DNA from: HRBIN12 sp035762085
GTDB lineage: Bacteria > Actinomycetota > UBA4738 > HRBIN12
DNA: 64,000 nucleotides
Assembly: GCA_035762085.1 (NCBI GenBank)
Contig: DASTPT010000032.1
Span: forward strand, 14,448-78,447
Direction of reading: 5' to 3'
The notes below the pieces were generated by a model. The model did not search any database. It saw only the letters and a program-made list of their open reading frames with translations, and was not told the origin of the DNA. Made by a program: the position numbers and the translations under genes. Below, piece by piece: positions 23,525 to 31,850 of the stretch (positions are counted from its first letter, which is position 1; each line of letters starts with the position of its first letter).

Positions 23525-24232
23525 GTGGCCGATCGGCACATCGTCGCGATGGGGGGCGGCGGCTTCAGCGACGACGATCCGCTGCTCGATGACTTCGTCC
23601 TCGGGCTGACCGGCAAGGACCGGCCGCGCGTGGTCTTCGTCCCCACCGCGAGCGGCGACAGCGCCTCGTACGTCGAGCGGTTCTACGCGGCGTTCACCCG
23701 GCGGTCGTGCGAGCCGAGCCACCTCTCGCTGTTCCAGCTCCCGTACCCGGCGATCGGTGACATCCTCCGGTCCCACGATGTCGTGTACGTCGGGGGCGGG
23801 AGCACAGCGAACATGCTCGCGATCTGGCGCCTGCACGGCCTGGACGAGACGCTCCGTCAGGCGTGGGAGCGAGGGGTCGTTCTCGCGGGGATCAGCGCCG
23901 GCGCGCTGTGTTGGTTCGAAGCCGGCGTCACCGACTCGCTGAGTCCCGAACTGGTCCCGTGGCGCGACGGGCTCGGGCTGTTACCCGGCTCCTTCTGTCC
24001 GCACTACGACGGGGAGCCGGACCGACGACCCGCGTACCACCGCTTCACGCGGGAGCGGCGGCTGCCCTCCGGCTTCGCCGCCGACGATCGGGTCGCCCTG
24101 CACTTCGAGGGCACGGATCTCGCCGAGGTCGTGAGCGCGCGCGAGGGCGCCGCCGCGTACCGGGTCGAGGCCTCGGGAGACGCCGTGGCCGAGACCAGGA
24201 TCGAGCCGCGCCTGGTACGGCCCGCGCCGTAG
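23525..24232 (+). CDS. Peptidase S51 family (dipeptidase E-like)
   Basis: A 235-residue alpha/beta protein. GGGGFS at the N-terminus, VVYVGGGSTANMLAIWRLHGLDE and the nucleophile elbow GISAGALCWFE (Ser) are characteristic of S51; the histidine region GSFCPHYDGEPDRRPAYHRF completes the site. Members hydrolyse Asp-X dipeptides or act on cyanophycin-type peptides. GTG 23525 follows the CoA-transferase stop by 6 bp. Its place in an amino-acid catabolic cluster fits a role in recycling. Confidence 0.87.
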   Translation: MADRHIVAMGGGGFSDDDPLLDDFVLGLTGKDRPRVVFVPTASGDSASYVERFYAAFTRRSCEPSHLSLFQLPYPAIGDILRSHDVVYVGGGSTANMLAIWRLHGLDETLRQAWERGVVLAGISAGALCWFEAGVTDSLSPELVPWRDGLGLLPGSFCPHYDGEPDRRPAYHRFTRERRLPSGFAADDRVALHFEGTDLAEVVSAREGAAAYRVEASGDAVAETRIEPRLVRPAP

Positions 24233-24259
24233 AGTGAGGACGAACGAGAGGAGCACGCG

Positions 24260-25573
24260 ATGAGCCACGTCTTCCGACGCGTCCTCACGCGGGAGCTGCC
24301 GCACGCGGCCCGCGCCGAGGGCGCCTGGATCACCGACACCGAGGGCAAGCGTTACCTGGACGCCGCGGGCGGCGCCGTCGTCTCGAACGTGGGGCACGGC
24401 GATCCGACGCTGCTCGCCGCGATGGCCGAGCAGTCCGAGCGGGTCCAGTACGTGCACGGCACGATGTTCACGACGGACGCCCTCGAGGCGTACGCGGAGG
24501 ACGTCGCGACGGTCCTGCCGATGGACGACGCGATGCTGTACCCGGTCTCCGGCGGCAGCGAGGCCGTCGAGACCGCCCTGAAGCTCGCGCGCACGTACCA
24601 GATCGCGCGCGGGGAGGACGCGCGGCACGTCGTGATCGGCCGCAAGCAGTCGTACCACGGCAACACGTTCGGGGCGTTGGACGTCGGCGGGAAGGACGCC
24701 CTCAAGGGGCCGTACCTGCCGTGGCTCGGCCGCTTCCGCCACACCGAGACGCCGTACGAGTACCGGTGCTCGGTGCAGGACCACCCCGTCGGCTGCGGCG
24801 TCCGCTACGCGGAGGCGCTCGAGGCGTTGATCCTCGAGATCGGGCCCGAGAACGTCGCCGCGTTCATCGCCGAGCCGGTCGGGGGCGCCACGCTCGCGGC
24901 GACGGTGCCGACCGACGACTACTGGCCCGCGGTCGCCGAGGTCTGCCGTCGGCACGGCGTGCTCCTGATCGCCGACGAGGTCATGACCGGGTTCGGTCGC
25001 ACCGGCCGTTGGTTCGGGCTGGACCACTGGGGCGTGCGGCCCGACATCCTGACCGCCGGCAAGGGCTCGACCAGCGGGTACTGGCCGTTCGGGTTCGCCG
25101 CCGCGAGCGCGGAGGTGTACGAGACCGTCAAGCCGAAGGGGTTCGTCCACGGGTTCACGTGGTCGCACAACGGCGTCGGGGCGGCCGTCGCCCACGCGAC
25201 GCTTCGCCGCCTGCGCGAGGGCGACCTGGTCGAGGCCAGCCGCACGAAGGGCGAGCTGCTGCTGAAGGAGCTATCGGCCGATCTCGGGGACCACCCGAAC
25301 GTCGGCGACGTCCGCGGCATCGGCCTCATGGTGGGCGTCGAGCCGGTCGCCGATCGCGGGTCGAAGGCCCCCTTCCCGCGCTCGGAGAGAGTGACCGAGC
25401 GGATCCTGGCCGAGGCCCGAGAGCGCGGCCTCCTGCTGTACTCGAGCACCGGGCACGTGAACGGCCGCGACGGGGACCTGGTGATGTTCGGGGCGCCGTT
25501 CATCCTGTCCGACGAGGAGCGGGCGTTCGCCGTGCGCGTCACACGCGAGGCCATCGCCGCCGCGCTGGGATGA
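24260..25573 (+). CDS. Class III PLP aminotransferase (aspartate aminotransferase family)
   Basis: A 437-residue omega-aminotransferase-type enzyme. PVSGGSEAVETALKLARTYQ, QSYHGNTFGALDVGG, AFIAEPVGGATLAATVP, LLIADEVMTGFGRTGRWFGLDHW and the PLP lysine in ILTAGKGSTSGYWPFG are all present. It differs from the GabT-like paralogue at 20.2 kb in the substrate loops, so the two likely use different amino donors. Start ATG 24260 follows GAGAGGAG. It is followed within 4 bp by the AcuC-like gene. Confidence 0.87.
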   Translation: MSHVFRRVLTRELPHAARAEGAWITDTEGKRYLDAAGGAVVSNVGHGDPTLLAAMAEQSERVQYVHGTMFTTDALEAYAEDVATVLPMDDAMLYPVSGGSEAVETALKLARTYQIARGEDARHVVIGRKQSYHGNTFGALDVGGKDALKGPYLPWLGRFRHTETPYEYRCSVQDHPVGCGVRYAEALEALILEIGPENVAAFIAEPVGGATLAATVPTDDYWPAVAEVCRRHGVLLIADEVMTGFGRTGRWFGLDHWGVRPDILTAGKGSTSGYWPFGFAAASAEVYETVKPKGFVHGFTWSHNGVGAAVAHATLRRLREGDLVEASRTKGELLLKELSADLGDHPNVGDVRGIGLMVGVEPVADRGSKAPFPRSERVTERILAEARERGLLLYSSTGHVNGRDGDLVMFGAPFILSDEERAFAVRVTREAIAAALG

Positions 25574-25577
25574 GCGC

Positions 25578-26726
25578 GTGAGCGGACGCGCGGGCCTGAT
25601 CCTCGCACCGGAGGCGCGGACCTACGACCTCGGGCCGCAGCACCCGTTCCGGCCCGAGCGCGTCCTGTTCACCTGGGACCTGATCCGCGCCTGCGGCCTC
25701 CTCGGGCTGCCGAACGTCGACGTCCTGCCCGGCAGGTCGGCCACGGACGAGGAGGTCCTGCTGGTCCACACGCCGGAGTTCGTCGACGCCACCCGGCGGG
25801 CGGGGCACGGCGAAGAGGGTCCGTGGAGCCGGTACGGGTACGGACCCGGCGATAACCCGCTCTTCCCGAACATGCACGAGGCGGGGGCGACCGTGGTGGG
25901 TGCGACGCTCGCGGCCGCCGAGACCGTCCTCGACGGGGGAGCGGCGCACGCGTTCAACGCGTCGGGCGGCTTGCACCACGCGATGCCCGGCCGTGTCTCG
26001 GGGTTCTGCGTCTACAACGACGTCGCCGCCGCGATCGCGTGGCTCCTGGGGCGCGGGGTCGAGCGCGTCGCGTACGTCGACGTGGACGTGCACCACGGGG
26101 ACGGCGTGCAGGAGATCTTCTACGCGGACCCCCGGGTCCTCACGATCTCGATCCACGAGTCGGGTGAGTACCTGTTCCCCGGCACCGGGTTCGTGAGCGA
26201 GCGGGGCGAGGGCGAGGCCGAGGGCACGAAGGTGAACGTGCCGCTGCACCCGGGCACCGGCGACGACGCATGGCTCGAGGCCTTCCGGGAGGTGGTGCCG
26301 CCCCTGGTTCGGCGTTGGAGGCCGGACGTGCTCGTGACGCAGCTCGGTTGCGACACGCACGCGACCGATCCGCTCGCCCACCTGCGGCTGACGACCCGAT
26401 CGTACCGGGAGACCGCGAAGATGCTCCACGACCTCGCGCACGAAGTGACCCACGGGCGGTGGGTCGCCACGGGCGGCGGCGGCTACCAGTGGGCGCGGGT
26501 GGTGCCGCGAGCGTGGACGCTGTACTTCGCAGAGATGGCGGACGCCGAGCTCCCCGATCACCTGCCGGAGTCCTGGCTGGAGCAGGTCGAGTTCCAGCTC
26601 CGCGGCGAGGTGCCCGTCACGTTCAGCGAGGAGCCGCTGCCCTCGAGGGGGGAGGACACCGCGACGAAGGGCGTGATCGATCTGGTCCGGCGGACGGTGT
26701 TCCCGCCGCTCGGCCTGGAGCCATGA
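25578..26726 (+). CDS. Histone-deacetylase superfamily protein (AcuC-like)
   Basis: A 382-residue zinc deacetylase. The arginase/deacetylase fold shows GPQHPFRPERV, ASGGLHHAMPGRVSGFCVYNDVAAAI (the His-His of the charge relay), YVDVDVHHGDGVQEIFY (zinc Asp/His) and TQLGCDTHATDPLAHL (second zinc Asp), ending with a Gly-rich GGGGYQW. Bacterial relatives deacetylate acetyl-CoA synthetase, acetylated polyamines or acetoin-pathway proteins. GTG 25578 is the start; the stop overlaps the pyruvate kinase ATG by 4 bp. Confidence 0.88.
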   Translation: MSGRAGLILAPEARTYDLGPQHPFRPERVLFTWDLIRACGLLGLPNVDVLPGRSATDEEVLLVHTPEFVDATRRAGHGEEGPWSRYGYGPGDNPLFPNMHEAGATVVGATLAAAETVLDGGAAHAFNASGGLHHAMPGRVSGFCVYNDVAAAIAWLLGRGVERVAYVDVDVHHGDGVQEIFYADPRVLTISIHESGEYLFPGTGFVSERGEGEAEGTKVNVPLHPGTGDDAWLEAFREVVPPLVRRWRPDVLVTQLGCDTHATDPLAHLRLTTRSYRETAKMLHDLAHEVTHGRWVATGGGGYQWARVVPRAWTLYFAEMADAELPDHLPESWLEQVEFQLRGEVPVTFSEEPLPSRGEDTATKGVIDLVRRTVFPPLGLEP

Positions 26727-28141
26727 GCCCGCGCCGCGCGAAGCTCGTCTGTACGCTCGGCCCGGCCAGCGCGGGCCGGGACGTCGTGATGGACCTGATC
26801 GCCGCGGGGACCGACGTCTTCCGCGTGAACCTCTCGCACGGCGATGCCGCGGAGCACTCGGCGCTCGTCGCCGCCGTGCGCGCCGCCGCCCAGGACTCCG
26901 GCGCCGAGCCGGCGGTGATGGCGGACCTCCCGGGCCCGAAGATCCGCCTGGGCGAGATGGGCGACCGACCGGTCCGGCTGGAGGCCGGCTCGACGTTCGT
27001 CCTCCGCGCCGACGATGGGCCGGGCGACGTGACGGGCGCGTCGACGACCTACGCGAGCCTCGGGCGCGACGTCCGTGCCGGCGACCGGATCCTGCTCGCC
27101 GACGGCGCGGTCGAGCTGTGCGTCCGCGAGGCCGGCGCAGAGGTGGTCACCGATGTCGTGAAGTCGGGCTCGGTGCGCTCGCGCGCCGGGGTGAACGTTC
27201 CGGCCGAGCGGCTCTCGCTCCCCGCGATCACCGAACGTGACCGCGAGGCGCTGACGAGCGCGCTCGACATGGGCGTGGACCTGGTCGCGCAATCCTTCGT
27301 TCGCACCGTCGCCGACGTGATCGGCCTCCGCGCGCTCATGGGCTGGCGCGCGGTGCCGATCGTCGCGAAGATCGAGACGCGGCCCGCGGTCGAGGGGATC
27401 GATGCGATCCTGACGCAGGCGGACGCGATCATGGTCGCCCGCGGCGACCTCGGCGTCGAGCTGCCGATGGAGGAGATCCCGGTGCTCCAGAAGGAGATCC
27501 TGCGCAGCGCGCGCGCGGCCGGGCGACCGGCGGTCGTGGCCACGCAGATGCTCGAGTCGATGCTCCACGCCCCTCGGCCGACGCGTGCCGAGGCGAGCGA
27601 CGTCGCCAACGCGGTGCTCGACGGCGCCGACGCGATCATGCTCTCGGGCGAGACGGCGATCGGCGAGTACGCCCTCGAGGCGGCGCGCGCGGCGGAGCGG
27701 ATCGCCGGGGTCGCCGAGGAGCGCGCGGGCGGCTTCCGCACGGCGGGGCCCGCGCCCCCGCACGCGGACGAGGCCGCCGCCGTGGCGCATGCGGCCGCGC
27801 AGATCGCGGCCGACGACCCCGCGGTCGTCGCCATCGCCTGCTACACGGAGACCGGCCGCACGGCGGGGCTGCTCTCGGTCGAGCGCCCGGGCGTGCCGAT
27901 CTACGCGTTCGTTCCCGATCCGAAGATCCGGCGCGCCCTCAACATCCGGTGGGGCGTCCGTGGGCTCCCAGCCGAGCCGCCAGCAGACACCGACGCGATG
28001 ATCGCGCTCATGGCGGACGGCCTGCGGGCGAGCGGCGCCGTCCGCGAGGGGCGCTCGGTCGTCATGGCGGCCTCGATGCCGGCCGGCAAGGCTCACACGA
28101 ACATGCTGAAGGTCCATCAGCTCGGCGAGCCCGTCCGCTGA
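26723..28141 (+). CDS. pyk: Pyruvate kinase
   Basis: 472 residues catalysing PEP + ADP to pyruvate + ATP. RRAKLVCTLGPAS at the N-terminus, VFRVNLSHGD, ADLPGPKIRLGEM, the active-site helix MVARGDLGVELPMEEIPVLQKEIL, TQMLESML..PTRAEASDVANAVLDGADAIMLSGETAIGEYALEA and a full C-terminal domain (GRTAGLLSVERP) are visible. The length is standard. It is translationally coupled to the AcuC-like gene upstream, an unusual partner for glycolysis. Confidence 0.96.
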   Translation: MSPRRAKLVCTLGPASAGRDVVMDLIAAGTDVFRVNLSHGDAAEHSALVAAVRAAAQDSGAEPAVMADLPGPKIRLGEMGDRPVRLEAGSTFVLRADDGPGDVTGASTTYASLGRDVRAGDRILLADGAVELCVREAGAEVVTDVVKSGSVRSRAGVNVPAERLSLPAITERDREALTSALDMGVDLVAQSFVRTVADVIGLRALMGWRAVPIVAKIETRPAVEGIDAILTQADAIMVARGDLGVELPMEEIPVLQKEILRSARAAGRPAVVATQMLESMLHAPRPTRAEASDVANAVLDGADAIMLSGETAIGEYALEAARAAERIAGVAEERAGGFRTAGPAPPHADEAAAVAHAAAQIAADDPAVVAIACYTETGRTAGLLSVERPGVPIYAFVPDPKIRRALNIRWGVRGLPAEPPADTDAMIALMADGLRASGAVREGRSVVMAASMPAGKAHTNMLKVHQLGEPVR

Positions 28142-28146
28142 CGCGG

Positions 28147-28956
28147 TCAGCCCGGTGACGTCCGGTCCGGACGGGCATCGCGCCCCGTGTGGCCCCGCCG
28201 CGTGACGCGGCCGACGCCCCAGCGGTACAGGGGCGGCGTGAGGACGCGGAACGCCTGCGCCGCCGCGAGCGGCCGCGGGATCGACACCTCGGGCCCACGA
28301 TCGCGCCGCACGACGTCGACGATGATCCGCGCGACGTGCTCGCGCCGCATCACGAGGGGTCGAGGGACGTCCTCCTGCGGGAAGCCCTCGGTCTTCGTGA
28401 AGCCCGGGTTCACCGTCGTGACGAGGATCCCGAACGGCTTCAGCTCGTAGTACAGGGACTCGCCGAACGCGACGACCGCGTGCTTCGACGCGCCATAGAC
28501 GGCCGATCCGGGCGTCGCGTACCGCCCGGCGAGCGACGCGACGTTCACGACGTGGCCGCGGCGCCGTTCGAGCATCATCGGCAGGAACGCACGGGTCCCG
28601 AGCATCACCCCGAGGAGGTTCACGCGCACGACGCGCTCGATCTGGGCTGGCGAGAGGCCCCGGAAGGGACCGCCGCCGGGGATGCCGGCGTTGTTCACGA
28701 GCACGTCGCACCGCCCGTAGGCCTCGTCGGTCCGCGCGACCAGCTCGGCGAGGTCCGCGGGCTCGGCGACGTCACACGGCACGGGCAGCGCCTCGCCGCC
28801 GTGGGCGCCGATCCGCTCGGCGAGCGCCTCGAGCCGCTCGAGCCGCCGCGCCGCCAGCACGACCGTGGCGCCCCCGCGCGCGAGGAGCAGCGCCGTGCTC
28901 TCGCCGATGCCGGAGGACGCGCCCGTCACGACGGCGACGGCGTCGCGTAGATCCAC
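28147..28956 (-). CDS. Short-chain dehydrogenase/reductase (classical SDR)
   Basis: 269 residues. The cofactor motif TGASSGIGES, NNAG at the fourth strand and the catalytic Tyr-Lys in YGASKHAVVAFGESLYYELKP define a classical SDR. A 60-residue C-terminal extension (REHVARIIVDVVRRDRGPEVSIPRPLAAAQAFRVLTPPLYRWGVGR) is typical of membrane-associated 'DltE-like' SDRs. GTG 28956 is 4 bp after the stop of the second SDR, forming a two-gene operon. Substrate unknown. Confidence 0.88.
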   Translation of the reverse strand: MDLRDAVAVVTGASSGIGESTALLLARGGATVVLAARRLERLEALAERIGAHGGEALPVPCDVAEPADLAELVARTDEAYGRCDVLVNNAGIPGGGPFRGLSPAQIERVVRVNLLGVMLGTRAFLPMMLERRRGHVVNVASLAGRYATPGSAVYGASKHAVVAFGESLYYELKPFGILVTTVNPGFTKTEGFPQEDVPRPLVMRREHVARIIVDVVRRDRGPEVSIPRPLAAAQAFRVLTPPLYRWGVGRVTRRGHTGRDARPDRTSPG

Positions 28957-28960
28957 GCGG

Positions 28961-29737
28961 TCAGGCCTCGCGGGCGCTCGTGACGGTCTGGCCGCCGTCC
29001 ACCACGAGCACCTCGCCGGTGATGAACGACGCCGCCGGCGAGCACAGGAACACGGCGGGCGCGGCGACCTCCTCGGGCCGCCCCCACCTGCCCATCGGGA
29101 TCTGCGCGAGGATCCGGGCCTCCGCCTCGGGGTCGTCGCGCTCCGGCTGGTTCATCGGCGTGTCGATCCAACCCGGTGCGATCGCGTTGACCCGCACGCC
29201 ACGCGCGGCCCACTCGAGGGCGGTCGTCTTCGTCAGGCTGATGACCGCGGCCTTCGCGGCGTTGTAGTAGGCGAGACCGGGCTCGGCCATGTAGCCGTCG
29301 ATCGAGGCCAGGTTGAGCACGCAGCCCGAACCCTGCCCGAGCAGCACCTCGCCGGCCGCCCGCGTGCCGACCACGACCGAGCCGAAGTTCGCGTCGAAGT
29401 ACTTCCGGAAGCCATCGGGCCGGGTCTCCATGAACGTCGCGGTGAACGGCGCGACCCCCGCGTTGTTCACCATGACGTCGAGCCTGCCGAGCTGGGCGAC
29501 CGTGGTGCGCACGAGCGCGCGGACCGCTTCCTCGTCGGTCGCGTCGGTGGGCACGACGAGGGCCCGGCGTCCGAGCGCGCGGATCTCCTCGGCCGCGGCC
29601 TCCAGCTCGGGGACGGTGCGGGCGGCGACGGTCACGTCCGCGCCGGCCCGCCCGAGCGCGAGCGCGATCGCCCGGCCGATGCCGCGCCCGGCGCCGGTGA
29701 CGATCGCGACCTGGCCGTCGAGCGAGGGTTCGTCCAC
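28961..29737 (-). CDS. Short-chain dehydrogenase/reductase (FabG/glucose-dehydrogenase-like)
   Basis: 258 residues. TGAGRGIGRAIALALGRAG binds NAD(P), with VNNAGVAPF, the catalytic YYNAAKAAVISLTKTTALEWAARGVRVNAIAPGWIDTPMN, and the C-terminal FITGEVLVVDGGQT. It is therefore a complete, probably soluble oxidoreductase; specificity is unknown. GTG 29737 gives the family's normal N-terminus, and the ORF's long upstream extension overlaps the divergent gene. It heads the operon with the SDR at 28147-28956. Confidence 0.87.
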   Translation of the reverse strand: MDEPSLDGQVAIVTGAGRGIGRAIALALGRAGADVTVAARTVPELEAAAEEIRALGRRALVVPTDATDEEAVRALVRTTVAQLGRLDVMVNNAGVAPFTATFMETRPDGFRKYFDANFGSVVVGTRAAGEVLLGQGSGCVLNLASIDGYMAEPGLAYYNAAKAAVISLTKTTALEWAARGVRVNAIAPGWIDTPMNQPERDDPEAEARILAQIPMGRWGRPEEVAAPAVFLCSPAASFITGEVLVVDGGQTVTSAREA

Positions 29738-29765
29738 GTCGGGCTCCCGTACGATGAGTCTCGCG

Positions 29766-30596
29766 ATGGACGTTACCGCACAGCACGCCGCCCAGCTGCC
29801 GGGCATCGACGACCGCTGGGAGCCTCGACCGTACCCGCGGGCGGAGCTCCGTCGCGGGCTCCTCGAGGGCCGCATCGCCGGTCCCGAGGTCAGCCACCCG
29901 ATGGACAACGTCCGGCGCAACGCCCGGCTGTTGATCGAGGGCGACCCCGACAAGCAGTTCGGGATGACGGGGCTCGCCGGCGCGATGCCCGTCGAGCGGG
30001 TCCTGCAGATCGTCGGGCGAGCCTCGGGCTTCATCCCCCATCCCGAGTGGCGGACGGGCCCGGTGCCCGTGGACCCGGATCTGGTGCTCGACGCCTGCGC
30101 GGCCGTCGGGGACGCCCTGGCCGGCGTCGTCCGGGCGGGCGGCAGCGTGATCCTGGCGACCGGCCACCCGACCGGGCTCGCGCACCTGTACATCGAGGTG
30201 GGGCGGCAGCTGCGCGCCCGGGGGGTGAAGCTGCTCCAGCCGTTCGAGGCGGTTCCCTGGCGGGAGCCTGGACGACACCACCGCTGGGAGGTCCGTTACC
30301 TCCAGGCTGTCGCGATGCTCACCGACGGAGCCTCGATGAAGCACACGCACAGCGGCGAGCCGATGGCGCGGATGCTCGGCGAGCAGCGCCCGGACCTGGT
30401 CTTCGCGGACCACGGGTTCGCCGGCGCCGCGATCGAGCGGGAGGTCCCCACGGTCTCGATCGCCGACGTCAACGACCCCGCTCTGCTCGTGGCCAGGGAC
30501 CAGGGGCGCACCGACACCGTCGTCGTGATGGACGACAACGTGCGGCCGGAGGACTACTGGCCGTGCTTCCAAGCCATCGCGGCGCGGCTGCCCTGA
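29766..30596 (+). CDS. Actinobacterial 'phosphatase'-annotated family, function unknown
   Basis: 276 residues. The conserved landmarks I recognise from actinobacterial homologues are LATGHPTGLAHLYIEVG, VAMLTDGASMKHTHSGEPM, DLVFADHGFAGAAI and VSIADVNDPALLVA near the C-terminus. These proteins are often labelled phosphatase in databases, without experimental support known to me. The His/Asp-rich motifs (GHP, HTHS, DHG, DVNDP) suggest a metal-dependent active site. Start ATG 29766 has TACGAT 10 bp upstream. It is divergent from the SDR operon. Confidence 0.65.
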   Translation: MDVTAQHAAQLPGIDDRWEPRPYPRAELRRGLLEGRIAGPEVSHPMDNVRRNARLLIEGDPDKQFGMTGLAGAMPVERVLQIVGRASGFIPHPEWRTGPVPVDPDLVLDACAAVGDALAGVVRAGGSVILATGHPTGLAHLYIEVGRQLRARGVKLLQPFEAVPWREPGRHHRWEVRYLQAVAMLTDGASMKHTHSGEPMARMLGEQRPDLVFADHGFAGAAIEREVPTVSIADVNDPALLVARDQGRTDTVVVMDDNVRPEDYWPCFQAIAARLP

Positions 30597-30603
30597 CCCC
30601 GCG

Positions 30604-30813
30604 GGCGGGAAGCCCCGCCCCGCCGTAGGATAGGCCCCACGTTGACGACCACACCTTCCAACGAGGCTCGGTTCGAACGCGCGTCGGGGGTCCGAGACCC
30701 CCTGCCTGAGATGATCCTGTCCGCTCGTCGGCATCGGGGACGGGAGGGCCCGACGCCCGGATAGTCCACCTCGCGTGAGACGGGCCTCCGGGAGGACGAC
30801 ACCGGAGGCAAGG
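30604..30813 (+). other. Long leader of the Clp1-like gene with hairpins
   Basis: A hairpin of GGGCGGG/CCCGCCC type ends the upstream gene at about 30604. TAGGAT near 30628 may start a leader of about 175 nt. GGGGGTC-CGA-GACCCCC (30686-30702) is a perfect 7-bp hairpin. Directly before the start, GCCTCCGG (30784-30791) pairs perfectly with CCGGAGGC (30802-30809) across a 10-base loop, burying the ribosome-binding GGAGG that ends 5 bp before GTG 30814. Regulation by this fold is inferred. Confidence 0.5.
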
Positions 30814-31704
30814 GTGAACGAGCACGAAGCGCTCGTCGAGGAGGCGGTGCGGACCAAGCACACCGTCGTCCTGTTCGGCGGGCTCGACACGGGCAAGAGC
30901 ACGCTGTCGCGCGCGCTGCTCGCGGCCGCCGTGGCCGAGGGTCGCCCGTCGGCCTTCCTGGACGCCGACGTGGGGCAGAAGACCGTGGGTCCGCCCGCGA
31001 CCGTGACCCTGAAGATGATCCGCGTGGCTGAAGACCTGGAGCCGGCCGCGATGGCGCAGGAGGACGGGCTGTGGTTCGTCGGTTCCACCTCGCCCGAGGG
31101 CCACCTTCTCCAGGTCGTCACCGGCGTGGCCAGCCTGTTCCGGCAGGCGAAAGAGGCGGGCGCGGACTTCGTGGTGATGGACTCGAGCGGCCTCGTCTCC
31201 GGCGTCCACGGCCAGATCCTCAAGTACCACAAGGTCGAGATGCTCCGGCCCGACCTGGTCGTGGGCCTCCAGCGCGGCGAGGAACTCCTGCCGCTGCTCG
31301 GCGTGATCCAGCGGTTCTTCGCGACCGAGGTCGTCCCACTCGGGGTCCATCCCGGGGTCGTGCCAACCACCGTCGAGCAGCGCGCCGTGAACCGCGAGCG
31401 GGCGATGGCCCGGTACTTCGGCGAGGACCTCCACCGGTTCCGGGTCAAGCCAACGGTGTTCATGCCGGCGTTGCCGCCACTGTTCGACCTGGCCCAGCTC
31501 GACCACCTGCTCGTCGGTCTGTCCGACGGCGCTGGGGGCTACCTGGGGCTCGGGTACCTCGAGCACGTCGTCGAGGAGGGCGTCCTTCGCCTGATCTCCC
31601 CCGTGGCAGCGGGCCCGAAGGCGCTTAGACTGGGGTCCGTTCGCCTGGAGGGGGGCTACCGCGCGAAGCGGGTGGACCTCCGCAACCTGTTCGGTTCTGG
31701 ATGA
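30814..31704 (+). CDS. Clp1/GRC3-type polynucleotide 5'-hydroxyl kinase family protein
   Basis: A 296-residue P-loop protein. Walker A is LFGGLDTGKSTL at about residues 20-31; DADVGQKTVGPPATVTL follows, as in the CLP1_P kinase domain, and FVGSTSPEGH and VMDSSGLVSG are conserved in the family. Eukaryotic and archaeal relatives phosphorylate RNA 5' ends; bacterial members are barely studied and may act on RNA or another hydroxyl. GTG 30814 has GGAGGCAAGG before it; GTG 30775 would start before the leader hairpin. bS22 follows after 25 bp. Confidence 0.78.
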   Translation: MNEHEALVEEAVRTKHTVVLFGGLDTGKSTLSRALLAAAVAEGRPSAFLDADVGQKTVGPPATVTLKMIRVAEDLEPAAMAQEDGLWFVGSTSPEGHLLQVVTGVASLFRQAKEAGADFVVMDSSGLVSGVHGQILKYHKVEMLRPDLVVGLQRGEELLPLLGVIQRFFATEVVPLGVHPGVVPTTVEQRAVNRERAMARYFGEDLHRFRVKPTVFMPALPPLFDLAQLDHLLVGLSDGAGGYLGLGYLEHVVEEGVLRLISPVAAGPKALRLGSVRLEGGYRAKRVDLRNLFGSG

Positions 31705-31729
31705 CTGAGGGACACAGAAGGGACGTCGC

Positions 31730-31831
31730 TTGCCGTCGCTGATCAAGAAGCGCCGCAAGAAGATGCGGAAGAAGAAACACAAGAAGCTGCTGAAGAAGAC
31801 CCGCTGGCAGCGTCGGCAGCAGGGTCGGTAG
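31730..31831 (+). CDS. Small ribosomal subunit protein bS22 (AURKAIP1/COX24 domain)
   Basis: 33 residues, starting at TTG 31730 and ending at TAG 31831: MPSLIKKRRKKMRKKKHKKL followed by LKKTRWQRRQQGR. This matches the tiny basic bS22 protein of mycobacterial 30S subunits (pattern MGSxIKKRRKRMxKKKHRKLLxxTRxQRRxxGK), a lineage marker for actinobacteria. GAAGGGA precedes the start by 8 bp. It is too short for routine gene calling and lies between the Clp1-like kinase and a lipoprotein gene. Confidence 0.88.
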   Translation: MPSLIKKRRKKMRKKKHKKLLKKTRWQRRQQGR

Positions 31832-31850
31832 GAACGCGGAGCTCGTCCCG

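Noticed and set aside
30775..30777. GTG start 13 codons upstream for the Clp1-like kinase
   Set aside because: No ribosome site precedes it, the extra residues are not family-like, and it lies before the hairpin that carries the evident ribosome site.
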